A stretch of DNA of 64,000 nt from an uncultured Oceanospirillaceae bacterium. GTDB lineage: Bacteria; Pseudomonadota; Gammaproteobacteria; Pseudomonadales; Balneatricaceae. The notes beneath the pieces are model-generated. The model was not told the origin of the DNA. It ran no database searches and saw nothing but the letters and a program-made list of their open reading frames with translations. Made by a program: the position numbers and the translations under genes. The stretch is taken from NCBI GenBank assembly GCA_937136055.1, contig CAKZOD010000074.1, positions 39,631 through 103,630 of the forward strand, in the 5' to 3' direction. This document shows, piece after piece, positions 27,250-36,130 of the stretch; within the stretch, counting starts at the first letter, position 1; the number at the start of each line of letters is the position of its first letter.

Positions 27250-27282
27250 TATCCAATGCTGATAGAGTATCAACATTGGATA
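27250..27282 (-). terminator. 14-bp hairpin downstream of agmatinase
   Basis: On the minus strand a 14-bp stem (one G-U pair) with a 5-base loop lies 20 bases after the agmatinase stop and is followed by TCTTCTTTT, a weak U tract. A 14-base direct repeat starting GAAGCAGGTAAA occurs just beyond it (27218-27245). Confidence 0.6.
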
Positions 27283-27301
27283 CATCAATACTAAAAAGGC
27301 T

Positions 27302-28177
27302 TTATGCGTTGCGCAAGGTGATGCCCATCAGTTTATAAGTCAGCAGTGCAGCGGCGAAATCGTAGGCGTGAAAGCCTTCAATGGGTGCGAACTCCATCAC
27401 ATCAAAACCGATAATCTCTCTTTGTTTGGCAACTGATTCAAACAGGTTAAGGGTTTGATACCAGCCTAATCCACCGGGAACAGGTGTACCCGTTGATGGG
27501 AAAACAGAAGGGTCCATGCCATCGATATCTAAAGTGAAAAACACTTTTTTAGGGAAATCTCCAGGCAACTCAAAGCTTTGAATAGCATTGGGAACAAGCT
27601 CTTCAGCATCTTGAAAATGGACACCGTGGTCTTCGCGGATTTTCATTTCTTCTTCACAATAAGCACGAATACCCAGTTGATAAAGCGGGATTCCTAAATC
27701 AACGCAGCGCTTCATCACCGAGGCGTGAGAAAGTAAATCGCCTTCATAGGCTTGGCGCAAATCAGCATGCGCATCAATTTGAACAATACCAAAATCATCG
27801 TATCCAGCATCGCGTAAACCTTTTGCTACTCCGTAAGTGACAGTATGTTCACCGCCTAGTACAACAGGCATAGCACCAGATTTAACAATTTCAGCGGTTG
27901 CTTTGGCAATGTTTTCAATGACTTGATCAGGCTCAACACTGCAATCGACAGGTGCACAAGTGTGAATCCCTTGCTCACAAGGTTTGCTTTTTCCATCCCA
28001 GTCTTCTAGCTGCCAAGAGGCTTCTAAAATTGCCGATGGTCCTTGGTAGGTACCACCGCCGTAGGATACTGTTTTTTCATAGGGAACAGGTAAAACATGA
28101 AATGCTGCTTGATCAGCAGGGGCTTGTTCGATTTCTGAACCTAGAAAAATGGGGTATGTGAGTGTGTCGTTGTTCAT
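27302..28177 (-). CDS. speB: Agmatinase
   Basis: Manganese ureohydrolase of 291 residues that converts agmatine to putrescine and urea. Metal ligands are present: His111 in GGEHTVTYG, Asp135/His137/Asp139 in DAHADL, His151 in SHASVMKR-like context and Asp217/Asp219 in DIDGMDPS. With SpeA at 49.9-51.9 kb it forms the arginine-to-putrescine route, although it is unlinked. The ATG at 28177 lacks a clear ribosome-binding site. Another ureohydrolase activity, such as guanidino acid hydrolysis, cannot be ruled out. Confidence 0.85.
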   Translation of the reverse strand: MNNDTLTYPIFLGSEIEQAPADQAAFHVLPVPYEKTVSYGGGTYQGPSAILEASWQLEDWDGKSKPCEQGIHTCAPVDCSVEPDQVIENIAKATAEIVKSGAMPVVLGGEHTVTYGVAKGLRDAGYDDFGIVQIDAHADLRQAYEGDLLSHASVMKRCVDLGIPLYQLGIRAYCEEEMKIREDHGVHFQDAEELVPNAIQSFELPGDFPKKVFFTLDIDGMDPSVFPSTGTPVPGGLGWYQTLNLFESVAKQREIIGFDVMEFAPIEGFHAYDFAAALLTYKLMGITLRNA

Positions 28178-28318
28178 AGGAAGCTCGTTAACTTAAGAGT
28201 GCTAATTGGAGATCTGATTTGGGCGCAAAGTGTATGGATTAATGGGCGATTAGTAAAGAAAGCACTGGATAGATTTGGTTGTCTAAATGATTCAGAGTTA
28301 ATTGATTGTGTAAAATTT

Positions 28319-28332
28319 AATTGTGCACAATT
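28319..28332. promoter_or_regulatory. Candidate OhrR operator
   Basis: AATTGTGCACAATT is a perfect 14-bp palindrome, and ACAATTTGAATTTGTA partly overlaps it; both resemble the AT-rich ACAATT-type boxes of OhrR. It lies upstream of ohr, but a 141-bp insertion-like element separates it from the gene. Confidence 0.5.
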
Positions 28333-28348
28333 TGAATTTGTATTATAT

Positions 28349-28489
28349 TGAGACCGTTGCACTAAGTAGCGAGCGAAGGTGAGACCAGGTAAAAACAAAC
28401 GAAAAACCGTAGTTTATATTTATAAATGAGGATTTCGAGCTTGTTTTAACGCTGCGCTCATTGAGCGCAGTAATCGTGCAAAGGTCTCA
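28349..28489. mobile_element. Probable 141-bp MITE with inverted ends, in the ohr leader
   Basis: The block starts with TGAGACCGTTGCAC and ends with the complement of TGAGACCTTTGCAC, 13 of 14 bases matching. TAT flanks both ends as a possible 3-bp target duplication. Inside are a third GAGACC copy (28381) and an 8-bp stem CTGCGCTC/GAGCGCAG (28452-28470). It has no coding capacity. The parent insertion sequence is not in the window. Confidence 0.6.
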
Positions 28490-28532
28490 TATTAAAAACA
28501 GACACCAATAAACAACAGCTGGAGAAACAATC

Positions 28533-28958
28533 ATGAAACCTGAAAAAATAGTTTATACCGCCAAAGCACAAGCAGTGGGTGGTCGCGAAGGTTGGGTAAA
28601 ATCAGAAGATGGCGCATTGGACTTTGCCCTGACAACCCCTAAGGAATTGGGCGGAGCTGGCACATTTGGCATTAATCCTGAGCAAATGTTTGCAGCAGGT
28701 TATGCGGCGTGTTTTATCGGTGCTCTCAAATTTGTCTGTGCGAAAGAAAAATCACAGTTGCCTGAGCAAACAAAAGTAACAGGAGAAGTAGGAATTGGGC
28801 CTACACCTGAAGGTTTTAACATTGAAGTGGCACTTACTATAGAGTTGCCAGATATGGAACGCACTGCTGCATTGATTTTGATCGAAAAAGCACATGCTGT
28901 TTGTCCGTATTCGAATGCTACGCGTGACAACATCGATGTAACGTTAAACTTGGTTTAA
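28533..28958 (+). CDS. ohr: Organic hydroperoxide resistance protein Ohr
   Basis: Thiol peroxidase of the OsmC/Ohr family, 141 residues, that reduces organic and fatty-acid hydroperoxides in the cytoplasm. Catalytic cysteines are Cys60 in GYAACF and Cys124 in HAVCPYSNATR. ATG 28533 has a TGGAG site. The OhrR-type regulator gene follows 0.8 kb downstream. A MITE-like element occupies its leader. Confidence 0.93.
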   Translation: MKPEKIVYTAKAQAVGGREGWVKSEDGALDFALTTPKELGGAGTFGINPEQMFAAGYAACFIGALKFVCAKEKSQLPEQTKVTGEVGIGPTPEGFNIEVALTIELPDMERTAALILIEKAHAVCPYSNATRDNIDVTLNLV

Positions 28959-28996
28959 TGTAGATTTTAGCGAGTTGAAAATAAAAGGGTGAAACA

Positions 28997-29584
28997 ATGC
29001 ATAAGTATTTAAACAAAACATTTTCATTGGTTGCTGTGTTAGCTTCGCTCTATGCTGGTAGCGCTGCTGCGCAATGGCAGTTGAACCAAGATAGCTCAGC
29101 ATTAAATATAGTGGCGAGTAAAAATACTCATACTAGTGAAGTGTTCATGATTAAGCGCTTGAGCGGTGAAATCAGTGATAGCGGAGCACTAGTAGTCAAT
29201 TTAGATCTCAGCAGCATAGACACAGGCATTGGGATCCGTGATGAGCGCATGCAAGCGCATTTATTTGAAGTGGAAAAATACCCGTCGGCGACTATTACAA
29301 CGCAACTGGAAACTAGCGTGATTGACCAGTTAAAAAAAGGGGGCTTAACTCAGGTTTCCCTTTCAGCAAAACTTGATCTACATGGTTTAAAGAAAGAGAT
29401 AGCAATGGATTTGAATGTAATGTCTGTGGGGGACAAGCTTTTGGTCTCTGCGCGTAAGCCTTTACTCATTAACAGTGAGACATTTGGTTTAGGTGGCGGG
29501 CTTACTAAGTTAGCTGAACTAGCGGGCGGTATTTCTATTTCGCAAACAGCCGTGGTCAATTTTAGTTTAGTCTTCGATAACTAA
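28997..29584 (+). CDS. YceI-family periplasmic protein
   Basis: Periplasmic lipocalin-like protein of 195 residues with a signal peptide (cleavage near GSAAAQW). Family features are the WQLNQDSSALNIVASK start, IDTGIGIRDERMQAHLFEVEKYPSATI and the LDLHGLKKEI strand. YceI proteins bind isoprenoid or amide-like ligands and are often stress-induced. Its place between ohr and ohrR, 38 bases after ohr, suggests co-expression under peroxide stress. Confidence 0.88.
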   Translation: MHKYLNKTFSLVAVLASLYAGSAAAQWQLNQDSSALNIVASKNTHTSEVFMIKRLSGEISDSGALVVNLDLSSIDTGIGIRDERMQAHLFEVEKYPSATITTQLETSVIDQLKKGGLTQVSLSAKLDLHGLKKEIAMDLNVMSVGDKLLVSARKPLLINSETFGLGGGLTKLAELAGGISISQTAVVNFSLVFDN

Positions 29585-29767
29585 TTTTCATAAACAGGCT
29601 TGATAGCAAAATAGAATAACTAAAAAGCAGTCCTTTCCTCACATATTTTGAGAGTGTACACTTCACCTTGCTGAAGAGGTAAGTGGCACTTTCTCTGCGA
29701 TTATTTGCCCATTTTAACTCCTCAAATAAGCACTAAACTCACAACTTTAATCCAAAAGTGACTGTTG

Positions 29768-30202
29768 ATGACAACCTCGCAAATTTCGACAATTGATCAA
29801 CGCCTCTGCTTTGCTTTGTACTCTACTTCTCAGGCTATTATTAAAACCTACCGCCCCTTTTTGAAGTCGTTAAATATGACCTACCCACAGTATTTAGTGT
29901 TCATCGTTTTGGTAGAGCATAAAGAGTTAACGGTAAAGCACTTAGGTGAATACCTGCATCTAGATTCAGGTACACTCACACCGTTACTTAAGCGAATGGA
30001 GCAACAAGGGCGAGTGATTCGCCAGCGCAGTGAGCAAGATGAGCGCAAGGTGATGGTTAAACTCACCCAAGAGGCGACAACGTTGATTCCCGAAGTTGCT
30101 CAAATGCAAAAAAGTGTTGCTTGTGCCACAGGGTTAGAGACTCAAGAATTCACTGAATTACTCAGTAAGTTACAAGGTTTAAAACAGAACTTACTTGAGT
30201 AG
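29768..30202 (+). CDS. ohrR: OhrR-type MarR repressor
   Basis: Peroxide-sensing MarR-family repressor of 144 residues from ATG 29768. The sensing cysteine is Cys14 in [12 protein letters not shown], in the place expected for OhrR. The winged helix spans [42 protein letters not shown]. Oxidation of this cysteine should release repression of ohr. Extra cysteine near the C-terminus (SVACATG) could act as the resolving partner. Confidence 0.88.
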   Translation: MTTSQISTIDQRLCFALYSTSQAIIKTYRPFLKSLNMTYPQYLVFIVLVEHKELTVKHLGEYLHLDSGTLTPLLKRMEQQGRVIRQRSEQDERKVMVKLTQEATTLIPEVAQMQKSVACATGLETQEFTELLSKLQGLKQNLLE

Positions 30203-30254
30203 CTGTTGTGCAGTAAAAAGCGCAGACATTCATTATATTTTTAGGATAAATAAT

Positions 30255-30827
30255 ATGCCAAAGGCAAGCGAAATCAAAAAGAACGCCGCTCTCGATTACA
30301 ACGGTAAAACCTACATAGTCAAAGATATCGAACGCTCGGTCCCACAGGGAAGAGCCGGTGGCAGCATATACCGTATGCGCATGTACGACATTGTTAACGG
30401 TGGTAAAATTGATGAATCTTTCAAAGATTCAGACATGCTCAATCTTGCAGATTTAGTGCGCAAGCAAGCAATGTTTTCGTACGTTGATGGTGATGAATAT
30501 GTGTTCTTAGATAAAGAAGATTACACTCCTTATCCGCTGCGCAAAGAATCGATTGAAGAAGAGCTGCTATTCATCAATGAGGAAACTGATGGGATCTATG
30601 TAGTGATTGTTGATGGCAACCCAGTTGGTTTAGATTTACCGGGTATCGTTGAGCTTGAAATCATTGAAACAGACCCGTCTATTAAAGGCGCTTCTGCCTC
30701 TGCACGTACTAAGCCTGCGACATTAACTACAGGTGTGGTTGTACAAGTACCCGAATATATTGCGAGCGGTGAGCGTATCAAGATCAATGTTGAAGAGCGC
30801 AAGTTTATCAGCCGCGCTGATAAGTAA
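30255..30827 (+). CDS. efpL: Elongation factor P-like protein EfpL (YeiP)
   Basis: Paralogue of EF-P of 190 residues that helps ribosomes through stalling motifs. It reads [26 protein letters not shown] at the start, then [33 protein letters not shown], and ends with [21 protein letters not shown], which matches E. coli YeiP closely. The domain I loop ([13 protein letters not shown]) carries Arg rather than the modified Lys of true EF-P, as in EfpL. ATG 30255 has an AGGA site. A clear terminator follows. Confidence 0.93.
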   Translation: MPKASEIKKNAALDYNGKTYIVKDIERSVPQGRAGGSIYRMRMYDIVNGGKIDESFKDSDMLNLADLVRKQAMFSYVDGDEYVFLDKEDYTPYPLRKESIEEELLFINEETDGIYVVIVDGNPVGLDLPGIVELEIIETDPSIKGASASARTKPATLTTGVVVQVPEYIASGERIKINVEERKFISRADK

Positions 30828-30849
30828 TTCACTGGCCTGTTTTTAGCTA

Positions 30850-30890
30850 CCTTGTCGCTGATGTTGAGTGACAAGGGAGTTTCTTTTTTT
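30850..30890 (+). terminator. Intrinsic terminator of efpL
   Basis: A 9-bp stem (CCTTGTCGC with GTGACAAGG, one G-U pair, 9-base loop) is followed by GAG and a T-rich tract. It lies 22 bases after the stop codon. Confidence 0.8.
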
Positions 30891-31115
30891 CCTTTAAGCT
30901 TTTAATTTTTCCCATCTACACTCTAGCCCCTTGTTTCTTCCATTATTCTTTCCATTTTCATCGCCTCTCTTTTTTTTGCCGATCTAGAATACATCCGACC
31001 ACTGCACCTAACATACTTTTAAGTACACTTATTGAACAGAATCTAGTGGCATTAAGCTCATAGAAACAAGTTCAAAGTGTCGAAATAGTGAAGATTAAAG
31101 TGATAATTAGGTCAT

Positions 31116-31129
31116 GTTTTGATCAAAAC
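31116..31129. promoter_or_regulatory. Palindrome upstream of the carnitine-type operon
   Basis: GTTTTGATCAAAAC is a perfect 14-bp palindrome about 100 bases before the thioesterase start, in the promoter-containing gap. It may be the operator for the adjacent GATase-AraC protein or a global regulator. The rest of 30891-31229 is AT-rich with no other structure I can name. Confidence 0.45.
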
Positions 31130-31229
31130 TTGCGCATAGAATAAAAGCCATATCAGCATTTATGTGACTCCCGAAATGCAATTTTAAAAAACAAAAATAA
31201 AAACAAAAACAGATAAAAGGAGAAATGGC

Positions 31230-31763
31230 TTGGATAACGAAATTTATTTAACCCGTGAGTACCAGCGCTATAGCGATACCGATAACCTTACTGAGCCACT
31301 TAAACTCTATCAATGTGAGGTGGACAAGAGCTGGGTGGATTACAACAATCACATGAGTGAATCGTTTTACCTGTTCGCTTTTGGAGATGCCTCCGATGCG
31401 CTATTTCGCTATGTCGGCATCGATGAAGCATACCGCGATAGCGGTAGCTCGTTTTACACCGTTGAAACCCATATTAATTACTTTTTAGAAGCATCAACTG
31501 CAGAGCCTTTATATTTTACGACGCAATTATTAGGGCTTGATGAAAAGCGCTTACATTTCTTTCACAGCATGTATCACGGTGAAACTGATGCATTATTAGC
31601 AACCACTGAGCAAATGTTGCTCCATGTGGATATGCAAAAATCCGCTGCAGCGCCTATTAAACAGCAAGTGCACCAAATACTTGAGAAGATTATGCAAGCC
31701 CATCGTGAGTTGCCAAAGCCCTCTCAAGTTGGCCGTGTTATGCAGGTTAAAGCTAAAACTTAA
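31230..31763 (+). CDS. Hotdog acyl-CoA thioesterase, carnitine-pathway type
   Basis: Thioesterase of 177 residues with a 4HBT hotdog fold (SWVDYNNHMSESFYLFAFGDASDALF). Similar proteins accompany carnitine dehydrogenase genes, where they act on betainyl-CoA or carnitinyl-CoA. Translation starts at TTG 31230: AGGAG lies 7 bases upstream, while the ATG at 31225 is out of frame and stops after eight codons. It opens the operon that contains caiD. Release of free carnitine from carnitinyl-CoA is the inferred role. Confidence 0.8.
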   Translation: MDNEIYLTREYQRYSDTDNLTEPLKLYQCEVDKSWVDYNNHMSESFYLFAFGDASDALFRYVGIDEAYRDSGSSFYTVETHINYFLEASTAEPLYFTTQLLGLDEKRLHFFHSMYHGETDALLATTEQMLLHVDMQKSAAAPIKQQVHQILEKIMQAHRELPKPSQVGRVMQVKAKT

Positions 31764-31886
31764 TCAATCGAGCAGGTTAATTTTCAATCATACCCTCAAC
31801 CAATAAAGGCTGTGAGCATCGCTGCACTGCCTGGCTTCTCGCTTTACTTCTAAGGCGCGGATAGGCCATAAACCACAGGTAAAATT

Positions 31887-33047
31887 ATGGAATTCTCAAT
31901 TACTAGCGAACAGCAAATGATCATCGATACTGTCAAAGCATTTGTTGAACAAGAGCTTTATCCTTACGAGAATGAAGTAGAGCGCACGGGTACTGTCAGT
32001 GATGAAGTGCATCAAAAAATTAAACAAGCCGCGCTAGATTGCGGTTTGTACGCGGCCAATATGCCAGAAGAGTTAGGCGGGGGCGGCTTAGATGCTGTGA
32101 CTTTGTGCCTGTTAGAAAAAGAGTTAGGCCGCGCTAGTTTTGCGCTGCAATACATTGCTGCCCGTCCTAGTAATATCTTATTGGCCTGTGAAGGTGAGCA
32201 ACGTGAGAACTACTTGCTACCCGCCATTCGCGGTGAAAAGGTGGATTGCTTAGCATTGACTGAGCCCGATGCTGGCTCTGATGTGCGCTCGATGAAATGT
32301 CGCGCTCAGCGAGACGGCGAGCATTTTGTGATTAACGGCACCAAGCACTTTATCTCCCATGCGGATGTCTCTGATTTTGTGATTTTGTTTGCAACCACTG
32401 GGGTTGAAGATACCCCTCGCGGCCCAAAGCAAAAGATCACCAGCTTCTTGGTCGATATGGGTACTCCGGGCTTTAGTGTTGATCCCGGGTATAACAGCGT
32501 CTCTCACCGCGGTTATCAAAACTGTATTCTCAATTTTGATAACTGTCGTATCCATGAATCTCAAATACTCGGTGTTGAAGATCATGGCTTTGATGTGGCT
32601 AACGAATGGCTGGGTGGCACGCGCTTATCAGTCGCTGCAATGTGTTTAGGCCGTGCAGAGCGTGCATTGGAAATAGCCACTCAATGGTCAGCTGAGCGCA
32701 AGCAGTTTGGTCAAACGATCGGTAAATTCCAAGGGGTCTCTTTCAAACTAGCGGATATGGCACTAGAGCTAAAATCTGCTGAGTTACTCACTATGTACGC
32801 AGCTTGGAAGTTAGATCAGGGCAATATGAGCGATACAGATGCGGCCATGGCGAAACTTAAATCGACTGAAATGCTTGGTGTAGTGGCAGATGAGGCTATC
32901 CAAATCTTAGGTGGCATGGGCTTGATGGATGAACTGCCACTTGAACGTATTTGGCGTGATCACAGAGTCGAGCGGATATGGGATGGCACCAGTGAAATAC
33001 AGCGCCATATTATCTCACGAGCGATGCTGCGCCCATTAGAAAGCTAA
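31887..33047 (+). CDS. Acyl-CoA dehydrogenase, probably butyrobetainyl-CoA type
   Basis: FAD-dependent acyl-CoA dehydrogenase of 386 residues. It has the family signatures ALTEPDAGSDVRSM and QFGQTIGKFQGVSFKLADM, and the C-terminal LERIWRDHRVERIWDGTSEIQRHIISR. It lies between a thioesterase and an ADP-forming CoA ligase, with caiD two genes on. I infer that it interconverts a gamma-butyrobetainyl-CoA-like substrate and crotonobetainyl-CoA. CaiA of E. coli is the obvious analogue, but direction and substrate are not proven. Confidence 0.87.
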   Translation: MEFSITSEQQMIIDTVKAFVEQELYPYENEVERTGTVSDEVHQKIKQAALDCGLYAANMPEELGGGGLDAVTLCLLEKELGRASFALQYIAARPSNILLACEGEQRENYLLPAIRGEKVDCLALTEPDAGSDVRSMKCRAQRDGEHFVINGTKHFISHADVSDFVILFATTGVEDTPRGPKQKITSFLVDMGTPGFSVDPGYNSVSHRGYQNCILNFDNCRIHESQILGVEDHGFDVANEWLGGTRLSVAAMCLGRAERALEIATQWSAERKQFGQTIGKFQGVSFKLADMALELKSAELLTMYAAWKLDQGNMSDTDAAMAKLKSTEMLGVVADEAIQILGGMGLMDELPLERIWRDHRVERIWDGTSEIQRHIISRAMLRPLES

Positions 33048-33063
33048 TTAGGAGTTGCACACG

Positions 33064-35184
33064 ATGAATAACAACTTCGATAATCAGCGTTTAAAGCGGC
33101 TACTAAAACCTCAATCTATCGTCGTGATAGGTGGCCTAGGGGCCAGATATGCGATCAGTGAAAGTTTAAAGCTGGGCTTTAGGGGTGAGATTTGGGCAAT
33201 TCATCCAACACGCACTGAAATGGAAGGGGTACGTTGCTTTGCCTCGATCGATGAGCTTCCCGCTGTGCCAGATGCTGCCTATGTGGCAGTAAATGCCGAA
33301 AAAACCATGGAGATAGTGGCGCAGCTAAACGCTATTGGCTGTGGCGGTGCGGTGTTACATGCCTCTGGTTTTTCAGAAATCGGTGAGCAGGGTATCCAGC
33401 GCCAGCAACAATTGGTGCAACTTGCGGGCACTATGCCGTTAATAGGTCCTAACTGCTACGGCGTATTGAACTGCTTAGATAAGGCAGTGCTTTGGCCTGA
33501 TCAGCACGGCTGCCAAAGCCTTGATGAACACAGCGGTAAAGGCGTTGCGGTGATCACGCAAAGTGGCAACATTGGTTTAAACATCACCATGCAAAAGCGT
33601 GGTTTGCCCATCGCCTATATGATGACAATGGGCAATCAAGCCAATGTTGGGGTCAGTGATGTGATCGATATCATGCTCGATGATTCGCGAGTGACTGCAA
33701 TAGGTTTACACATTGAAGGGCTCAATGATTTACACCACTTCGATGCCGTGTGCAGACGCGCGCTGGCGAAAAAGGTGCCTATTGTGGTGATCAAAAATGG
33801 TCGCAGTGAAGTCGCCGCCAAAATAGCCATGAGCCACACTAGCTCTTTGACCGGTGCTGATCAGTTATTTGATGCGCTATTTGAGCGCTTAGGTATCGCA
33901 CGGGTTGATACTTTAGAAGCCTTCATTGAAACCTTAAAATTTGTCAGTATTGCCGGTGCCTTGCAAGGGAACCAACTCGCTTCGATGAGCTGTTCAGGGG
34001 GTGAAGCAGGTACCATGGCTGATTTGATCGAAGGTTATGACCTTGAGTTTCCCAATCTTACTCCTAGTCACCAATGCGCCGTGAAAGAGACCTTGAGTGA
34101 TTATGTCAACGTTGAAAACCCGCTGGATTATCACACCTTTATCTGGGGCGACCAAGCGCGCTTAAGCGCCTGCTTTACGGCAATGATGAGAGAGGGGTTT
34201 GATGCCACACTGCTGCTGTTAGATTGGCCAAGCTTTGGCGGCTCAGACCCTGAACCTTGGGACATGGCGATGCAAGGGCTGATCAATGCGAGTCGTGAAA
34301 CGGGCCATCAAGGTGTACTAGTTGCCTCTTTGGCGGAGTGTTTACCGCAATCGGCAATTGATCGCTGTATTGCTGGTGGAGTAGTGCCGATGATTGGTTT
34401 GGATGCTTGCCTATGTGCGTTGGATGCCGCCTATAAGATAGGGCGCAAACAACAGCAGTTAAAAGCAACGGGTATTGAGCCATTACTTAACTCTAAACTG
34501 TGTGATCAAGCTGAATTACAAAATACGGCCAATAAGACAGTAAACCAGACGTTAAATATAGATGAGTACCAAGCTAAGCAGCAACTCGCCAGTTTTGGCC
34601 TATCTGTCCCAGAATCAGAAGTAGTGACAAGTACTGAACAAGCCATCGAATGTGCTGAGCGATTAGGTTATCCCGTCGTTATCAAAGCGCTGAGTGCTGA
34701 GATCGTTCACAAAACTGAAATGGGCGCAGTGCAGCTAAACTTGCAAAATAAGCAGCAAGTGTGTGAAGCGCTAGAGAAAATGCAGGGTTTAAGTGAGCGT
34801 TTTCTAGTCGAGAAAATGCTCACCAATAGTATCGGCGAGCTCATTATTGGTATCGCAAGAGATCAGCAGTTTGGCCTATCACTCGTAGTAGGCTCTGGCG
34901 GCATTATGGTCGAGCTATTAAAAGATAGCGCTAATTTACTGCTACCGACCAACAGAGAAGCGGTGCGCCATGCGATTCTTAACTTGCGCATGTCAGAGTT
35001 GATAACAGGTTTTCGCAACCAGCAAATCGGTGATATTGAAGCTTGCGTAGATGCGGTGATGGCGGTTGCTCAATACGCTGAACAACATGCGGGGCAATTA
35101 CTTGAATTAGATATCAATCCATTACTAGTGGCACCTCAAGGGCAAGGGGCCTTTGCAGCAGATGCTTATATTCGCTGTCATTAA
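33064..35184 (+). CDS. ADP/NDP-forming acyl-CoA synthetase
   Basis: Single-chain acyl-CoA synthetase (NDP-forming) of about 706 residues from ATG 33064, which has a GGAG site. Order: CoA-binding domain (residues about 10-130, SIVVIGGLGARYAIS), ligase domain with the phosphohistidine region AMSHTSSLTGADQLFDALFERLGI, and a C-terminal ATP-grasp domain (about 490-706) with LGYPVVIKALSAEIVHKTEMGAVQL. It probably supplies the CoA ester that CaiC or CaiB make in the classical carnitine pathway. No CaiB or CaiC gene is seen in this window. Confidence 0.87.
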   Translation: MNNNFDNQRLKRLLKPQSIVVIGGLGARYAISESLKLGFRGEIWAIHPTRTEMEGVRCFASIDELPAVPDAAYVAVNAEKTMEIVAQLNAIGCGGAVLHASGFSEIGEQGIQRQQQLVQLAGTMPLIGPNCYGVLNCLDKAVLWPDQHGCQSLDEHSGKGVAVITQSGNIGLNITMQKRGLPIAYMMTMGNQANVGVSDVIDIMLDDSRVTAIGLHIEGLNDLHHFDAVCRRALAKKVPIVVIKNGRSEVAAKIAMSHTSSLTGADQLFDALFERLGIARVDTLEAFIETLKFVSIAGALQGNQLASMSCSGGEAGTMADLIEGYDLEFPNLTPSHQCAVKETLSDYVNVENPLDYHTFIWGDQARLSACFTAMMREGFDATLLLLDWPSFGGSDPEPWDMAMQGLINASRETGHQGVLVASLAECLPQSAIDRCIAGGVVPMIGLDACLCALDAAYKIGRKQQQLKATGIEPLLNSKLCDQAELQNTANKTVNQTLNIDEYQAKQQLASFGLSVPESEVVTSTEQAIECAERLGYPVVIKALSAEIVHKTEMGAVQLNLQNKQQVCEALEKMQGLSERFLVEKMLTNSIGELIIGIARDQQFGLSLVVGSGGIMVELLKDSANLLLPTNREAVRHAILNLRMSELITGFRNQQIGDIEACVDAVMAVAQYAEQHAGQLLELDINPLLVAPQGQGAFAADAYIRCH

Positions 35185-35239
35185 ATGCTTGGCCAATAAA
35201 GAATTTAAAAGTATGAGAGCTCAATAAAAAGGGTACGAC

Positions 35240-36025
35240 ATGAATACATCATTAAAGATTGAGCGCAATGGCGCTATTTTAGAAATCACTTTAGATCGCC
35301 CCAAAGCTAACGCAATTGATGCACCAACAAGCTTTGCGATGGGCGAGGCTTTCTTGGCATTTAGGGACGATCCTGAATTACGTGTGGCGATTATCACAGG
35401 TGCAGGAGAGCGATTTTTTAGCGCAGGCTGGGATTTAAAAGCAGCGGCAGAAGGTGAGGCGGCGGATGCTGATTTTGGCTCTGGCGGCTTTGCGGGGCTG
35501 ACTGAAATTTTTGATTTAGACAAACCAGTGATCGCCGCTGTGAATGGCTATGCAGCAGGTGGCGGTTTTGAGTTGGCACTTGCAGCTGATTTAATTGTCT
35601 GTGCTGAGCACGCGAAATTTTCACTGCCAGAAGTTGGCTTAGGTATTATTGCCGACAGTGGCGGCGTTTTACGCTTACCAAAACGCTTGCCTGCCGCTGT
35701 GCTTAATGAGTTGTTGATGACAGGTCGGGCAATGCAAGCGAGTGAAGCTGAGCGCTGGGGGCTGGTCAATCGCGTGGTGAGCTCTGAGCAACTGATGGAC
35801 ACTGCACGTGAGCTGGCACAGAAAATCATCGCCAATGCGCCGCTATCGATTGCAGCGGTCAAAGAAATTGTTCGCACAACGGCAGAAATGAGCGTTGAAG
35901 AAGGCTATCAATTCATTCGCAGTGGAGCACTTAAAAACTACCCGAAAGTGCTGCACAGTGATGATGCACAAGAAGGGCCTCTCGCATTTAGTGAAGGGCG
36001 TGATCCTGTTTGGCGCGGTCAATAA
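35240..36025 (+). CDS. caiD: Crotonobetainyl-CoA hydratase CaiD
   Basis: Enoyl-CoA hydratase of 261 residues that interconverts crotonobetainyl-CoA and L-carnitinyl-CoA. Similarity to E. coli CaiD runs along the whole length: [54 protein letters not shown], and the ending [13 protein letters not shown]. Catalytic glutamates lie in [11 protein letters not shown] and [10 protein letters not shown]. This is the gene that identifies the operon's theme. ATG 35240 follows a weak GG site. Confidence 0.92.
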   Translation: MNTSLKIERNGAILEITLDRPKANAIDAPTSFAMGEAFLAFRDDPELRVAIITGAGERFFSAGWDLKAAAEGEAADADFGSGGFAGLTEIFDLDKPVIAAVNGYAAGGGFELALAADLIVCAEHAKFSLPEVGLGIIADSGGVLRLPKRLPAAVLNELLMTGRAMQASEAERWGLVNRVVSSEQLMDTARELAQKIIANAPLSIAAVKEIVRTTAEMSVEEGYQFIRSGALKNYPKVLHSDDAQEGPLAFSEGRDPVWRGQ

Positions 36026-36130
36026 GAAGCGTAAACGAGGCAAGTAAAAGGCTGTTCTCAAAAAGGTTTTCCCTGTATAAACGAAAGTGTGTCAACTTTA
36101 TTACGGTTTGAATTTAAGGTTTGAATTTCG

